From: Bidens hawaiensis
Taxonomy: Eukaryota > Streptophyta > Magnoliopsida > Asterales > Asteraceae
Assembly: GCA_021521415.1 (NCBI GenBank)
Contig: JAIQDT010001934.1
Span: forward strand, 186,001-250,000
Reading direction: 5' to 3'
DNA: 64,000 nucleotides
Position 1 is the first letter of the stretch, and each line of letters opens with the position of its first letter. Below, one piece after another: positions 1-12,027 of this stretch. Both the position numbers and the translations under genes were made by a program. Under the pieces are notes generated by a model. The model worked only from the letters and a program-made list of their open reading frames with translations. It made no database searches and had not been told where the DNA came from.

Positions 1-728
1 AACAATATAGACAACAAATTGGTTGAGTTTCCTAAACAAAGAAGTAAGTTATTTCATGTTAGAGAGTGAACTTGGGATGCAACCGGAGAAATAACATGCT
101 ATCCGGGCAAATGCCTTAAAGAAATTTAAGCTTGGTAAATTAAAATTTGTTTATGGATATTGATCTACAACATGTATAACGAAAATTGAAGGTATGGCGG
201 TCCAAAAGTAAAAAACTAACACAGCTCCCTAACCTGCTAAGATCAAAGAAAACATGACTAGTTAGTCTCACCGCAGAAAGGGGTCTCCTGCGATCAACCT
301 CTGGAGTGAGAATCAGTTATATTATACAAGAGGTTATAAGAGGGTAAGTATGGAGATGGAGTAGAGAGATATAGGATAAGTGTGAATGAATGTTACCATT
401 GGGTGAAGTCCTCTTTTTATAGGCATTGAGAAGCTTTTTTGGGAAGCATAAGCTTCTTAAAAGGAAATGGTCAACTCCTCTTTTAACACATGCAGACAAG
501 TAATACCATTTCAGAGTAACTTGTTTTCCATTTCAGAGTAACTTGTTTTCTGCTTTTGTCCTGCCATGTCGACATCTATAATTTATGGTATGTTTCAGCT
601 TTATATCATAACAGAGATGACTTTTATGAGGTTTACTGTAGCGAGGAGCTTCCATGGTCAATCTAGAAGCTTTGGTGAGGAAGCTTTGAGCTTCTTTGTC
701 TAACAGCTTGTGATTGTTGCTTCTTAAC
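1..728 (-). repeat. LTR-like fragment, unit 1
   Basis: The sequence reads best on the minus strand. It has a TATA-like box at 413-421 (minus strand CTATAAAAAG) and the pyrimidine- and purine-rich tracts typical of a plant LTR promoter region. No PBS, polypurine tract or paired LTR is visible, so the family is unknown. Short frames here look non-coding. It is repeated at 34,239-34,943. It may instead be the flank into which the LINE inserted. Confidence 0.35.
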
Positions 729-3130
729 TTCTAGGTTTCCCTGGGTGAGTAAGGGTATCCATGTCATCAATCATGAATCCGACAACCTTCCAAAGAGCCA
801 AACGAGCCTCAAAGACATCAACAATCTTACACCAATTGCTTATTTTATTCATATTCGCTCCCACTAAAATACCCAAATACTCAAACGGAGACGACCCCGA
901 CTTGAAGCCCATCATAGAAGCCATCTCCCCCAATTCATTTCCACTCGTACCGAGCCCAAAAAGGTTGGACTTATGAATATTAGCCTTAAGGCCAGAACAC
1001 GCATGAAAACACCTCAATATCCTCACCATATTAGCCACATTGAGACGAGACCATTCACCCAAATTAGGGCATCATCAGCATAAAATAAGTGCGAAACAAC
1101 TGGACCATCCTTTGCCAAAGTTAACCCTTTGAATTCCCCTTCTTCAATGGCCTTATAGATCTTGCGCGAAAGCGCCTCCATAACAACCAAAAATAAAAAA
1201 TAAGATAGAGGATCCCCTTGACGCAGCCCCTTTTCACTTTGGAATTTAGAAGTAGGTGAACCGTTAACAAGAATGGCCGATCTTGCCTAATGTAAGACAC
1301 CTATTATCTAATTACACCACCTCTCAGGAAAGCCTATCTGCTGCAGAATAGAGATCAAGAAACCCCAATTTACATTGTCGCATGCTTTCTCAAAATCTAC
1401 CTTCAACAAAAAAATCCTTTTTATCTTTCTTCTTGACATAATCTCATTAATTAATAAGGGCCGGTCTAAGATAAAGCGCCCGCTCAGAAAGCCCAACTAT
1501 GTATCAGAAATAATTGAATCCATAACCTTCTTCAAACGAGCCTCTAAGACCTTCGAGATCACTTTACTAATAATACCAACCAAAGTGATAGGTCTGTAAT
1601 CTTTCAGGCTGACCGATTTCTTACATTTTGGGATGAGAGTAATAAAGGCAGAACTGCAACCTCTATTAATCACACCTGTATCAAAAAATTCTGTGAAAAT
1701 ACCAGAGAAATCCTCTTCAAAAAAACTCCAAAACCTGCGAATAAAATTAAAATTAAACCCATCGGGACTAGGAGCTTTATCTGCACCACAAGAAAACTCT
1801 GCCTCCTTTATTTCCTCCATAGAGAAAGGTTGAATAAGGTCGTCCACAAAGTCCAAAGGAGCCTTCTTAATGTTATCACAACGAAGAGTAGGTCTAACAC
1901 GAAGAGCTTATGAGAAATGCTCCCTGAAGAACTTGAGAATCTCCCGTTTGACTAAGCTAGGCTTAAAACCCAAACACCATCCACCAAAATCCCCTGAATA
2001 GCATTAACAACCTTCCTACCATTAATCACACCATGAAAATAAGCTGTGTTGTCATCCCCATGCATAACCCAACGAACACGAGACCGTTGTTTCAAATATT
2101 TCAATCTATGTAGTTCCAACTCTTCCAACCCATTTTTACACTCAGCCCAGACCCATTCCTCTTCCTCAACCAGATCTCTGTGTTCCATAGTAGCTTCAAG
2201 ATTCTCTAACTCCACCTTCAAAGTGCATGACTCTTCTCCTTCAGTGACGTCCTGTTTAGCCTTCCAATTCCGAACTAAATTCCAAAGAAACCGAAACTTG
2301 TTAGATAAAGTAACATCACGAGAACCCACTGACTGATAACGATCCAAAGCATTCACCAGCATCTCCTCACATCCATCCCTATCGAGCCAAGAATTGAACC
2401 ATCGAAAAGGTCTCGCACCAAAATTTTTATTAACCAAAGACAAAAGAATCGGGCAGTGATCTGAAAGGTTCCTAGGAAGTGCTTGACAACAAGCCTCAGC
2501 CCATCTGCTAAAAAAATATCCACACACAAGAAATCTATCCAGTTTACTCATTTTACATTTATTCCCCGCGCCTGTCAAAAAGGTGAATCTTTTACCCTTC
2601 ATCCCGTACTCCATGAGACAAGCTTCATCAATAAAAGAATTAAAATCCGAAGCACTCGACTGATTGAATTTCGAATTTCTTTTTTCATCTTCATTTCGAA
2701 CAGCATTAAAGTCACCACAAAGGCACCAAAGGCCTTCCCTACCCCTCATAACAGATAGTAAAGCACTCCAAAGAATACATTTATCCACTGTTTTTTAGGA
2801 GCACAAATATTAAGAAAATTTAACTTGGTGTCATCTTCTTTAAGGCGACCAAACACAAGCATGAAGTTCTGATATTTAACAGAGCAATCTTTCAAAACAA
2901 CACTAGGGTCCCACACCATCAACAAACCCCAGATCTGCCTAATGAGTCAACACCTTCCCATTCAAATTTTTTCTACCCCAAAATCGATTAGGTTTAAAAT
3001 TATTAACATGACTACACAAAGTCTCCTGCAATGCAATAACAGACACACCATTTTCCTCCTTTAACTTTTTAACCCAATTATCTTTCCCAACAACCCCAAC
3101 ACCTATAGTATTTAAGGATAAAATATTCAT
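729..3130 (-). pseudogene. LINE ORF2 remnant: endonuclease and reverse transcriptase
   Basis: The endonuclease N-terminus lies at 2,939-3,130 (a start like MNILSLNT, then LQET). The catalytic core follows at 1,952-2,788, with GDFN and SDHCPI motifs and the downstream GDDNTAYFH linker typical of plant LINEs. RT block 1 is at 1,497-1,856 (KAPSPDGF, FITLIPK, DYRPIT) and block 2 at 1,308-1,496 (KVDFEKA). The palm YADD region is at about 1,070-1,090, but a missing base near 1,058 shifts the frame there. Stops also separate 2,939/2,789 and 1,497/1,496. These are remains of a reverse-transcription enzyme, not a functional gene. Confidence 0.88.
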
Positions 3131-3422
3131 TCCAAACCTGCTTGTACACCTTCCTTAGCAATATTCTCCTTAATGAAATCTTCATAGACCTTAACTTGAG
3201 CGCCTAGCTTAACACCCACTACAATTGTCGCTTGTGTCTCCGCCTCAATGACACTCTCTGCATTAAAATCATTGTTACCCGAGGATAAAGGAAACCCCTT
3301 TCCGACCGAAGACCGACCCTCCTCTTCCTCTGTTCCCAAAGCATGCCCCTCATCATAATCCTCTGAGCTCCACCATCATAATCCTCTTGAATTTGAATCC
3401 CTTCCTCATTAAGCCCAAGAAG

Positions 3423-4549
3423 TTAATCTAGTCCAAAAGGGTCAACACCTTTGGGCTTTTTCCCTATCTTATTCTTTTCTAAGCTACTAGAGTAGCTTGG
3501 GCTGGGTCGGCCCACACCTGAGAAAACCTGTTTCTTTTTACATTTGTTCACATTGCAAATTAAGTCTTCTAGAAACTCATGAACCTCCACTTTATCAAAA
3601 TCAAATTTGTCTCCGAAAATAAAAACCTCCTCATTAATACCTTCCTTTAAATTCCCAACAATTACGGAAGGGTCAATATTCTGCATTAAAGAGCCTTCCG
3701 TTTCCGGACTAACGGAACCGTTACCCTTCTGGCCGGCCACGTCAGCTTCGACACCATCCTCCGGATCATCACCGTCGCCACCTTTGATTCCACCCTCAGC
3801 CTCTGCTACACAATTATCAACATCCATTCCCTCGCCGTCAACCTCCTCCGACACGTCCCAGTCTCCCTCTCCTCCGACACCCAAACCTGAAAACTCTTGT
3901 TGCGCCATTGAAGTATAATCTACTCTGCCATCCACTTAACATCGCCTGTTAACACTCCAATGTACTCATAAGATAGGTCCGAATCATCCCAAACACCTCA
4001 CTCACCTTGTCTATAACTTCACTTGCAAGCAATTGAAGAGGTAACCCCAGTAACTTTAGCCATGCAAGACGTTCATAACCCAAAGTCTGGCCCTCCCAAA
4101 CATAGACAGACGTTAATTTCCCAATAATCTCTTTGGACGCTTCAAACGCTGTTGCTGCCGAGTCCTTTTCCTCATAGGATATCATCACCATCATACAACC
4201 TAAATATTGAACCTTACCTTCGACATGATGCAATTCCTTTTGAATGATTTTGATGTTTTTAAGGTGTCCAAATCAATCATCTTCTCAATAAGGCTCTCCC
4301 ATGTAGACTCTTATACGCATTAACCCGGTCCTCAACAACAACCACCCGGTACTTCCTGACAGAATCAAGCCTTCCGGTGAACGCCTCCTTAAAGGATCTT
4401 CCATCCAAATTGAACATTGTAGTCATACCCTTATCGGAAGAAAAATCAGTCCCATCTTTCTTTTTAGAACCACCGTGTGTGTCATTGGTAGCCTTGTAAC
4501 CAATGTTAATTTCACCATATTCCAATGTGAACCTTGCTACATTTGCTCT
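3423..4549 (-). pseudogene. LINE ORF1 remnant, unit 1
   Basis: This is the C-terminal two-thirds of a plant LINE ORF1. The DUF4283-like part is at 3,949-4,549 (motifs HHVEGKVQYLG and LGYERLAWLKL). An acidic, glycine-rich linker follows at 3,423-3,935, and another short tail frame lies at 3,127-3,339. Frames shift near 4,300 and between 4,233 and 3,935. The RNA-binding N-terminal RRM is missing here because the element is interrupted by the CACTA end at 4,553. The role is inferred from family: an RNA-binding protein of the LINE RNP. Confidence 0.75.
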
Positions 4550-4552
4550 TAA

Positions 4553-4851
4553 CACTACAAATAAAAAGCAAATAAAAAGCCATTTAGCGACACACACTTT
4601 TAATGACATTTTGTTTTCTGTGCCACTAATTTAGACTTTTAATGGCACTTTGAGAATACTATATTTGTTTGACAAACGTTTTAGTGGCATTTAAATTATG
4701 TGTCACTAATTTATATTTTTAACGTCACTTTGTATTTGTCATGACACATTTTTAGTGACATTTAAAATTCTTATGAAATTGTTATGATCACTTATTGAGT
4801 AATTATAAAACGAGAATTATTTTACTATAACCAAAAATTTGACAATGAAAT
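4553..4851 (+). mobile_element. CACTA transposon left terminus
   Basis: It starts with CACTACAAATAAAAAG directly after the triplet TAA (4,550-4,552) inside LINE ORF1. It contains subterminal repeats built on TTTTAGTGGCA and TGTCACTAAT, as expected of CACTA/EnSpm ends. The same insertion point with the same TAA is seen in unit 2, where the right end (…TTGTAGTG then TAA) is also present. Here it is cut after 299 bp by the chromovirus 5' LTR at 4,852. No transposase coding is seen. Confidence 0.85.
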
Positions 4852-7611
4852 TGTGACAATCGTCAATTTCAGGTTAACCCCGTTAACTCAACTCCGTCAA
4901 TTCAAACTTTAAGATCGTTGAATCTATAACGCACACTTCATTACATTTAAACTAGGGTTTAAATGACGCTTAACACTTACTACATGTGTAGTCTTTCGGG
5001 ATTTGCACCGAAACGCAAACGAGTTGACGCGAACGATTGATAAATAAACGACAAACGTCAAAACACTAATTATGTGATAATTATGTGTTAGGTATATGTG
5101 TGTTACTTGATTGTTATGTGGAATGTTAAACAAGAAACAAAAACCAACTAGTTTAGGCTAGAGATGTAACACTTGAAGGATTAGGGACTAGAGTGTAACT
5201 TGTATTATTATAAATATAACCTTAACACTAAACCCTAAATTATTTTCTAAACACAAGACCCGATCGGCCTCCCTCCTTTGTTCTCCACGGCTGCCGTCCA
5301 CAAGAACACACACACATATACACATCAAATCAAGTGATTAATCCAAGAACTAGGTGCTAGGAAGGTATAATTGATCATCCTTTACCTTCTTGTTGTTTAA
5401 TTTTGATGTTTAATGGGTTAAGTACAAACCCTAGGCAGCCGATTTTGTTCATGTATATGGTTAATATGATTGTTGTTATTTGGATAATGAATTGATAACT
5501 AGATTGATGTTGTTGCATGATTCATTGTTGTCTTTGATTTGAGTTAAAACACAAACCCTAATCTTGTATGTATGGTGTAATTGAGATGCATGGATAGTAG
5601 TATTAGTGTCTAGCATGTTATATGATTTATTTGTGATCCATGGCTAGTGAAATTGTTAAGTTTTGATGTGAACAGAATCTGGGCAGAATGTGTATACGAT
5701 GTTTAAATGACTGTAACGAAGTGTAAACGTGAAAATTGGTTGAGATTGTGGGTACTGCAGTAAACTAGGTTGAGTCTAGTTTCCATGAAGTATAAGTTTG
5801 TAATTTTTGGACAAGTAGAAGTGTACTTTTATTATTTTACAAAAACGTGGTGCAAAGCTGAGCTGTTAGACCTGCTGTTAGGTTAAGTTGTAAATGTTAT
5901 ATCTCATGAACCACGAGGCCAATTGGGTTGGTTCCACTTCTAGAAGTTGACTCATTGAGTTAGGAACCAAACCCAAGTGGTCTTGCATTTATTGGATTTT
6001 TCGTATAACGGGAATTGCAAATAACATCCTGTTGCGCATGAATCTGACTGATATGAGTTTGCTGTAATGTTTTGGTCATTATAAGAAAAATATGTGGAAT
6101 AAAAATAAGATAAAATATGTTCTGGAAACCTAAGATATGTATGCTTCTATGGTGATTTTTGGTGAATTAATTGAGACGTTATGATCGGTGAAATAGTACA
6201 ATCTTTCAAGTAGAAATTCTGTCATAATGAAACTAACTGCTGAGTTGTGTAAAAATGCATGAAATATGATAGTTTTTATATATTTGTTATGTTTTGACCA
6301 AAATACCCTTGCGGGGAATAGTTGCTAATTGATTGCCATGAATTGACCAAATTGCCCTTATGGGGAATAATGGTTAGTTAATTTTGTTTGTTGACCAAAA
6401 TGCCCTTACGGGGATAATTGCTAGTAAAGTATGTTATTAGTACGTGACACGAAAGTAATTGCTCACTCATGTATCGTATCACAATTGTACTTGTTTAAGT
6501 CACACACAATTCACAAACGAAACACGAAATCTGTTACGTGCATAGGTATTATGTGCCGAGTCTAGAGACTCGTTAAACGTACCGATACTTAGAAAATCTC
6601 TTTGTTATTTAGAACGCTAGAGAGTTTCTACGACGCGCATCACTTGGTGATCTATATCGGGATATTCTTCGCAAACAGTGAGTTTCACTTACCCCGCTCT
6701 TTGAACTGTTTTCAAACGTTTTTCACTTGGGGGAGATAACATACTCCGATAAACGCATTTTCTGAGATAAACGCATATTTAAGATTTTGTTATAAATTAT
6801 ATATCACTTGTAAAGGCTAAGCGGCAAACGTAACATTTGAAGTCCCACACATCGAACCGGTTAATATTTGGAATAGCGAGTCACTGTTGAGTAGTACTAC
6901 TGGGTTTGACAAACCCCACCTGACGCTAAGCTCAACTGGAGGTTGAGTGGGTGTAATTTTGGCTAACACTTACCATGGTCTGGGTTGACCTGGTGACGGG
7001 CACTTGATAAACAGTCAGCTTCGGTCTCGAACCACTTAGCGATACTTGTTGTATAGATTAGCTACCTATCGATATATAATTTGACGTAACACTATCTGGT
7101 AATGCAAAACACTTAAACGCCGTAACGTGGTTACGCAACACTTAAACGCCGTGACGTGGTTACGCAACACTTAAACGCCGTGACGTGGTTACGCAACACT
7201 TAAACGCCGTGACGTGGTTACGCAACACTTAAACGCCGTAACGTGGTTACGCAACACTGAAACGCCGTAACGAGGTTACGCAAAACGCTAAACGATTTAT
7301 CTTATATAACTTGTGAACTCACCAACCTTGTGTTGACACTTTTAGTATGTTATTCTCAGGTAGCCGAGGCGGGCGCGCGGTTTAGGAGCATGCATTAAAC
7401 GAAAATACTTTTGTTTTGCAAACTTGCTTTTAACAGTTATATTTGGTTTTAAGTCGTCCTGCGTGACGCAACTTTTGAACTAAGGTTTTACGCTTCCGCA
7501 CTTATTTGCATTTAAACGTTTTTATGGTTTGATTATAACTGATGATTCCGATCCTGCCAGTTCACACCCTCTGACGGTAAAACTCCGTTTGTGGATTTTG
7601 AGGGTGTGACA
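4852..7611 (+). repeat. Chromovirus 5' LTR (2,760 bp)
   Basis: It begins TGTGACAATCG and ends GGGTGTGACA just before the primer-binding site. It holds a six-copy 29-bp minisatellite near its end. The five bases before it are GAAAT (4,847-4,851). No protein reading of interest is seen; the long AT-rich body is regulatory LTR sequence. Partial copies occur at 13,205-13,826 and, in palindromic form, at 39,328-43,948. Confidence 0.95.
7108..7281 (+). repeat. 29-bp minisatellite, six copies, in LTR
   Basis: Six head-to-tail copies of a 29-bp unit starting AACACTTAAACGCCGT, each containing a short inverted repeat (GTAACGTGGTTAC). Most units differ only by A/G in GTAAC/GTGAC. The same array is reduced to two or three units at the palindrome centre in unit 2 (about 41,580-41,700). 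Confidence 0.95.
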
Positions 7612-7614
7612 GAT

Positions 7615-7632
7615 TGGTATCAGAGCCATTGG
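7615..7632 (+). other. Primer-binding site (initiator Met tRNA)
   Basis: TGGTATCAGAGCCATTGG starts three bases after the LTR end and matches the initiator-methionine tRNA 3' end complement used by most plant Ty3 and Ty1 elements. Confidence 0.93.
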
Positions 7633-7785
7633 TTATAGCGAACTAGAAGCTGCATGCATACTAGACTATAACCGCGACGACCCATTAGTTATAATGATAC
7701 GTACTGCATAGGTTTGTGTAGTCTTGAAATCTTATTTCTTTACCTCTTTCACTCCTACGCGTGCATACACGGCTTACCTGTAGGA

Positions 7786-8537
7786 ATGTCGACGCCACCC
7801 TCATCATCATCCGATTCGATGACGCATGCTCACGGGAAGGAACCTCAGTTACCTACCGCCTCGCCACCCCGCGTAGTCCCGGAACTCGAAGCTCCCGCAC
7901 CAAAGAGGTACCGCCTATCCGGAGGCCTTTACGAAAACGACGTTAGCTGGGATTGGTACCCTAACATGATCAGACGTATGGTCTATCGCGAACAAGTTCC
8001 CCGTTGCCTCACCCGAACCACCCTGCTTATCCCAACACTCTACCACCCATAACTGAACCTGTGGAGCGAGTTCTCGCAGCTGTTGTTTCTTGTTTGGAGC
8101 GTGATGTGGGTTACATGCGCTACACGAGAGAAAATGTTGCCAGACTGTTTAAAGACGGAACCGAGACTCAGGAGGAGATTGCCCGCATGGCAGCGGCAAT
8201 GAAAGATATGCAAGAGACTAGTGAGCAACAAACGAAGGTTATGATGAAGATGCAAGCTGAGATGATTGACTTGCAAGAGCAACTCCAAGAAGCAAGGACC
8301 CGAACTGAGATAGCGTTAGAGCGTTGCGATGTCTTACAAATGCAACTTGCTCAGAACCCAGCCGAACCTGAGGCAGAGCCTGAGGCCGAGCCCGAGGCAG
8401 AGCCTGAAGTAGAACCTGAAGAAGATCCCGAAGAGGAGCTTGAGGAAGATCCCGAGGAGGAACCCGAAGAAGAACCGGAGGAAGAACCGGCTGAGGAGGA
8501 GGCACACTCGGAGGTGTCCTCAGATGACGACATCTAG
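7786..8537 (+). pseudogene. Additional ORF upstream of gag (acidic coiled-coil protein), frameshifted
   Basis: An ATG at 7,786 opens a Ser/Pro-rich reading that runs to about 8,000, where the homologous-looking reading moves to the frame of 8,004-8,537. The second part (177 aa from 8,004) has a basic, amphipathic helical stretch rich in Met/Gln/Glu (about residues 55-115, likely coiled coil). It then has about 50 residues of Glu-Pro-Glu-Ala/Glu repeats and ends in an acidic DDDI tail. It stops at 8,537, five bases before the gag ATG. It matches no domain I can name and is not part of canonical gag-pol. It could be an N-terminal extension of gag reached by recoding, but the frame differs from gag. 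Confidence 0.6.
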
Positions 8538-8542
8538 TGGAA

Positions 8543-10099
8543 ATGGCCGGAAGAAACGCTGGACGAGAACGTGGTAACATCAGCATGACTGCAGCTGAAC
8601 TCCAAACTCTGCTGAATGACCATGTGGCGGCCGCTTTAGCCGCACACGTTCAGAATCAAACTGGAGGTCCGAGTGGAACGTGTACCTTCAAGAACTACCT
8701 AGACTGCAAGCCCAGTACGTTTAAGGGCACTGAGGGAGCTATAGGCTTCCTGCGTTGGGCTGAGAAGGCCGAGTCGGCTTTTGAGATGTGTAATTGTCCC
8801 CATGCCAGTAGGGTCAAATTCGCTGCTGGGACACTTGAGGATTCCGCCCTCACTTGGTGGAATTCAAACGTCCAGATCCTTGGGTTGGAACTGGCTAACG
8901 CGATGAACTGGGAGGAGTTCAAGAGCATGATGCGAGAGGAGTACTGTCCGAGGGAAGAAATTTCGAAGTTAGAGTCGGATTTTTGGTCGTTGAAGATGGT
9001 GGGTTCGGAAATCGAAGCCTACACCACTCGTTCGCACGAGTTGGCTGTGATGTGTCCGCGGATGGTGGATCCGCCGAGCAAGAGAATAGAAATGTACATT
9101 GATGGTTTAGCACCGCAAATTCAGGGCATGGTGACGTCTTCCCGACCAGCCACGATCCAACAAGCGATCCGTTTAGCTCACAAACTGACGGATCAGGCTG
9201 TGACCCAAGGTGCGTTACCACCTAGGGGTTCGACCACTAAAGCCCGTGACAACCCGAGTAGTGACCACGTCAGCAACAGTAACAGCAACAGCAACCCGAA
9301 CAGCGGGAAGAGAAAGTTTGACAACACCAGATCTTCATCCTCGAACCTCCCACCGCAACACCACTACCGTAAGCCTGAATTTACTCGGAGCTTTAACACT
9401 CAGAATCACAACAACAACACCAACCACAACGGTAGCGGGCAGGTTTCGAGCGGATATGCTGGGAAATATCCAAAGTGCAACATGTGCAACTTTCATCATG
9501 TTGGCCAGTGTGACCGTGTCAAGTGTCAAAGATGCGGAAAGATAGGTCACCAAGCGAAAGAATGTAGAGGAGACCTTGCGGCAAAGGGTGCTCCTAAGCC
9601 ACCGATGACAACTAAGGGATGCTTTGAATGTGGGCAGGAAGGTCATTTCCGGAAGGATTGCCCCAAGCTGAAACAGAATGACAATAACGGGGGTAATGGA
9701 AGTGGCAGTAATGGTGGAGGCAATGGCAAAGGAAGAGCGTTTGTGATTGGATCGGGTCAAGCCCGCAATGACCCGCATGTGGTGTCTGGTAAGTTCCCTG
9801 TAAACGATTGTTTTGCTTCTGTTTTATTTGACACTGGAGCTGATAGGAGTTTTGTGTCGAAAGCCTTTAGCCAACTTTTAGACCTTACTCCAACCCCGTT
9901 AGACGCTAAGTTTCCTGTCGAATTAGCTAACGGTAAAACTGTAGTAACAACTCATATACTTGCGGGATGTAAGTTGAAACTGTCAGGTCATGTCTTTGAT
10001 ATCGACCTTATTCCTTTTACGCTTAGTAGTTTCGATGTCGTTGTCGGCATGGACTGGTTATCCGAGAACCGAGCGGAGATTTATGCCATGATAAGATAG
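8543..10099 (+). CDS. Chromovirus Gag with aspartic protease
   Basis: This is the capsid/nucleocapsid protein of the element, with the protease in the same frame. I chose the ATG at 8,543. The retrotransposon gag domain spans about residues 50-190 (landmark ALTWWNS). A poly-Asn/Ser linker follows. Two CCHC zinc knuckles start near residues 327 ([14 protein letters not shown]) and 359 ([14 protein letters not shown]), and a further Cys/His motif precedes them. The protease active site DTGA is near residue 429, with a GMDWL landmark later. A missing base at about 10,080 moves the frame and brings a stop at 10,097-10,099, separating protease from polymerase. Intact family members are usually one long polyprotein. 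Confidence 0.9.
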   Translation: MAGRNAGRERGNISMTAAELQTLLNDHVAAALAAHVQNQTGGPSGTCTFKNYLDCKPSTFKGTEGAIGFLRWAEKAESAFEMCNCPHASRVKFAAGTLEDSALTWWNSNVQILGLELANAMNWEEFKSMMREEYCPREEISKLESDFWSLKMVGSEIEAYTTRSHELAVMCPRMVDPPSKRIEMYIDGLAPQIQGMVTSSRPATIQQAIRLAHKLTDQAVTQGALPPRGSTTKARDNPSSDHVSNSNSNSNPNSGKRKFDNTRSSSSNLPPQHHYRKPEFTRSFNTQNHNNNTNHNGSGQVSSGYAGKYPKCNMCNFHHVGQCDRVKCQRCGKIGHQAKECRGDLAAKGAPKPPMTTKGCFECGQEGHFRKDCPKLKQNDNNGGNGSGSNGGGNGKGRAFVIGSGQARNDPHVVSGKFPVNDCFASVLFDTGADRSFVSKAFSQLLDLTPTPLDAKFPVELANGKTVVTTHILAGCKLKLSGHVFDIDLIPFTLSSFDVVVGMDWLSENRAEIYAMIR

Positions 10100-10155
10100 T
10101 CCATATTACCACCCCTTCCGGCGAGATCATTTCGGTCCGAGGCGAGAGAAGCGGC

Positions 10156-11988
10156 ATGACCACCAGCGTCATTACCCTTTTGAAGGCACAGAAGTATCTA
10201 CGAAAGGGTCATCCGGCAATTTTGGCGCAGATTGTTGAGAAACCCGCGGAGGAGAAACGAATTGAAGACATACCGGTTGTGCGAGACTTTCCGGAAGTTT
10301 TCCCAGAGGATTTGCCCGGACTCCCTCCTATTCGTCAAGTCGAATTCCAAATCGAGTTGACACCCGGTGCAGCACCCATAGCACGAGCCCCGTATCGGCT
10401 CGCACCGGCGGAACTTCAGGAGTTGTCCACTCAGTTGCAAGATTTGTTGGATAAGGGTTTTATCCGACCTAGCTCATCGCCATGGGGAGCCCCTGTCTTG
10501 TTTGTCCGAAAGAAAGACGGGACTTTCCGAATGTGCATCGACTACCGGGAGTTGAACAAGGTGACGGTCAAGAACCGTTATCCTTTACCCCGAATTGATG
10601 ATTTGTTTGACCAGCTTCAAGGATCGAGTTACTACTCGAAGATTGATCTACGATCCGGTTACCACCAGCTGAGAGTGCGCGAAGAAGATATCTCAAAGAC
10701 GGCTTTCAGAACACGGTATGGTTACTACGAGTTTTCGGTTATGCCTTTTGGCCTAACCAACGCGCCAGCCGTATTTATGGATCTCATGAATCGAGTATGC
10801 AAGGCGTACCTCGACAAGTTCGTGATTGTTTTCATCGATGATATTCTCGTCTACTCCAAGAACGAGACTGACCACGAAGAGCACTTAAAGATAATTCTGG
10901 AACTATTGAAGAAGGAACAACTGTATGCTAAACTCTCGAAATGTGAATTTTGGCTTCGCGAGGTTCACTTTTTAGGACATGTGATCAACGAGAATGGTAT
11001 ACATGTCGATCCCGGTAAGGTAGAGGCCATCAAAAACTGGGAAGCACCTAAGACTCCGACTGAGGTGCGACAATTCCTAGGACTGGCCGGCTACTACCGA
11101 CGTTTCATCGAGGGATTTTCAAAAATTGCTCAACCCCTCACCGCTTTGACCCACAAGGGCACTAAGTACAACTGGGGTGACGCGCAAGAATCCGCTTTTC
11201 AACTGTTGAAAACCAAGCTTTGTAGCGCCCCTATTTTAGCCCTCCCCGAGGGAACGGAAAATTTTGAGGTACACTGTGACGCATCTATACAAGGTCTCGG
11301 TTGTGTGCTGACGCAACTCGAGAAAGTTATAGCCTACGCCTCTCGACAACTACGGGTTCACGAGAAGAACTACACGACCCATGATTTGGAACTCGGAGCT
11401 GTGGTGTTTGCTCTTAAGATATGGAGGCATTACTTGTACGGTACCAAGTTTACCATTTACACCTACCACAAGAGTCTCCAACATATCTATGATCAGAAGG
11501 AGCTGAACATGCGACAGCGTCGTTGGGTCGAGCTGCTTAAAGATTACGATTGTGCCATCAAGTACCACCCTGGCAAGGCCAATGTGGTGGCCGACGCCCT
11601 CAGCAGAAAAGAAACAGATAAACCCAGACGGGTGAGAGCATTGCAACTCACGATTCATGCCAGCTTACCCGATCAGATTCGCGATGCGCAACTGGAAGCT
11701 TTGAAAGATGATAATCTTCCGTCGGAACTCATGCGGGGCATGAACAAGCAACTTGAAACCAGATCGGACGGGGTCCGATATTTTGAGAACCGGATTTGGG
11801 TTCCACGATACGGAGAGTTGAGAACTCTAGTGATGGACGAAGCTCACAAGTCCCGATATTCTATCCACTCTGGCTCAGATAAAATGTATCATGATTTAAA
11901 GGCACTTTACTGTTGGCCGAACATGAAAGCCGACATTGCCACCTACGTGGGCAAATGTTTGACTTGTGCCAGAGTCAAGATAGAATAG
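10156..11988 (+). pseudogene. Chromovirus reverse transcriptase, RNase H and integrase zinc domain
   Basis: The frame continues the polyprotein after the 10,080 frameshift. Order: linker ([14 protein letters not shown]), RT with [13 protein letters not shown] and the catalytic FIDD at about 10,831-10,842, then RNase H (CDAS at about 11,277; ADALSR at about 11,590), then the H2C2 zinc finger of integrase (about 11,840-11,970). Two defects stand out. The RNase H motif expected to read TDHKSLQ reads TYHKSLQ at 11,464-11,466, losing a catalytic Asp. A TAG at 11,986-11,988 ends the frame just before the integrase core. The nonsense codon leaves the downstream frame otherwise open. Confidence 0.9.
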
Positions 11989-12027
11989 CAGAAACCATCT
12001 GGTCTACTACAACAACCGGAGCTCCTA

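Larger units (their letters stand above)
1..4549. repeat. Segmental duplication block L, unit 1 copy
   Basis: This block is nearly identical to 34,239-38,761 in the same orientation, a shift of about 34.24 kb. It contains an LTR-like fragment and an antisense LINE. Differences seen by eye are scattered substitutions, a 22-bp tandem repeat near 523-550 that is single in the other copy, and one missing base near 1,058. Homology is already present at base 1, so the true left edge lies outside the window. The two copies diverge right after the CACTA terminus at 4,553. Confidence 0.9.
729..4549 (-). mobile_element. Truncated L1/RIL-type LINE, unit 1
   Basis: This is an antisense plant non-LTR retrotransposon. 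On the minus strand the order is the C-terminal part of ORF1 (3,423-4,549), then an endonuclease (3,130 to about 1,950), then reverse transcriptase (about 1,856-780). Its 5' part is cut off by the CACTA terminus at 4,553; the missing piece survives in unit 2 at 46,538-46,887. The 3' end is lost after the RT palm/thumb region near 780, with no RNase H, tail or poly-A seen. Frameshifts and stops make it inactive. Confidence 0.9.

Noticed and set aside
8040..8586. Long minus-strand frames opposite the acidic ORF (Ser/Gly and Pro/Leu-rich)
   Set aside because: They are shadows of the Glu/Pro codon repeats on the plus strand.
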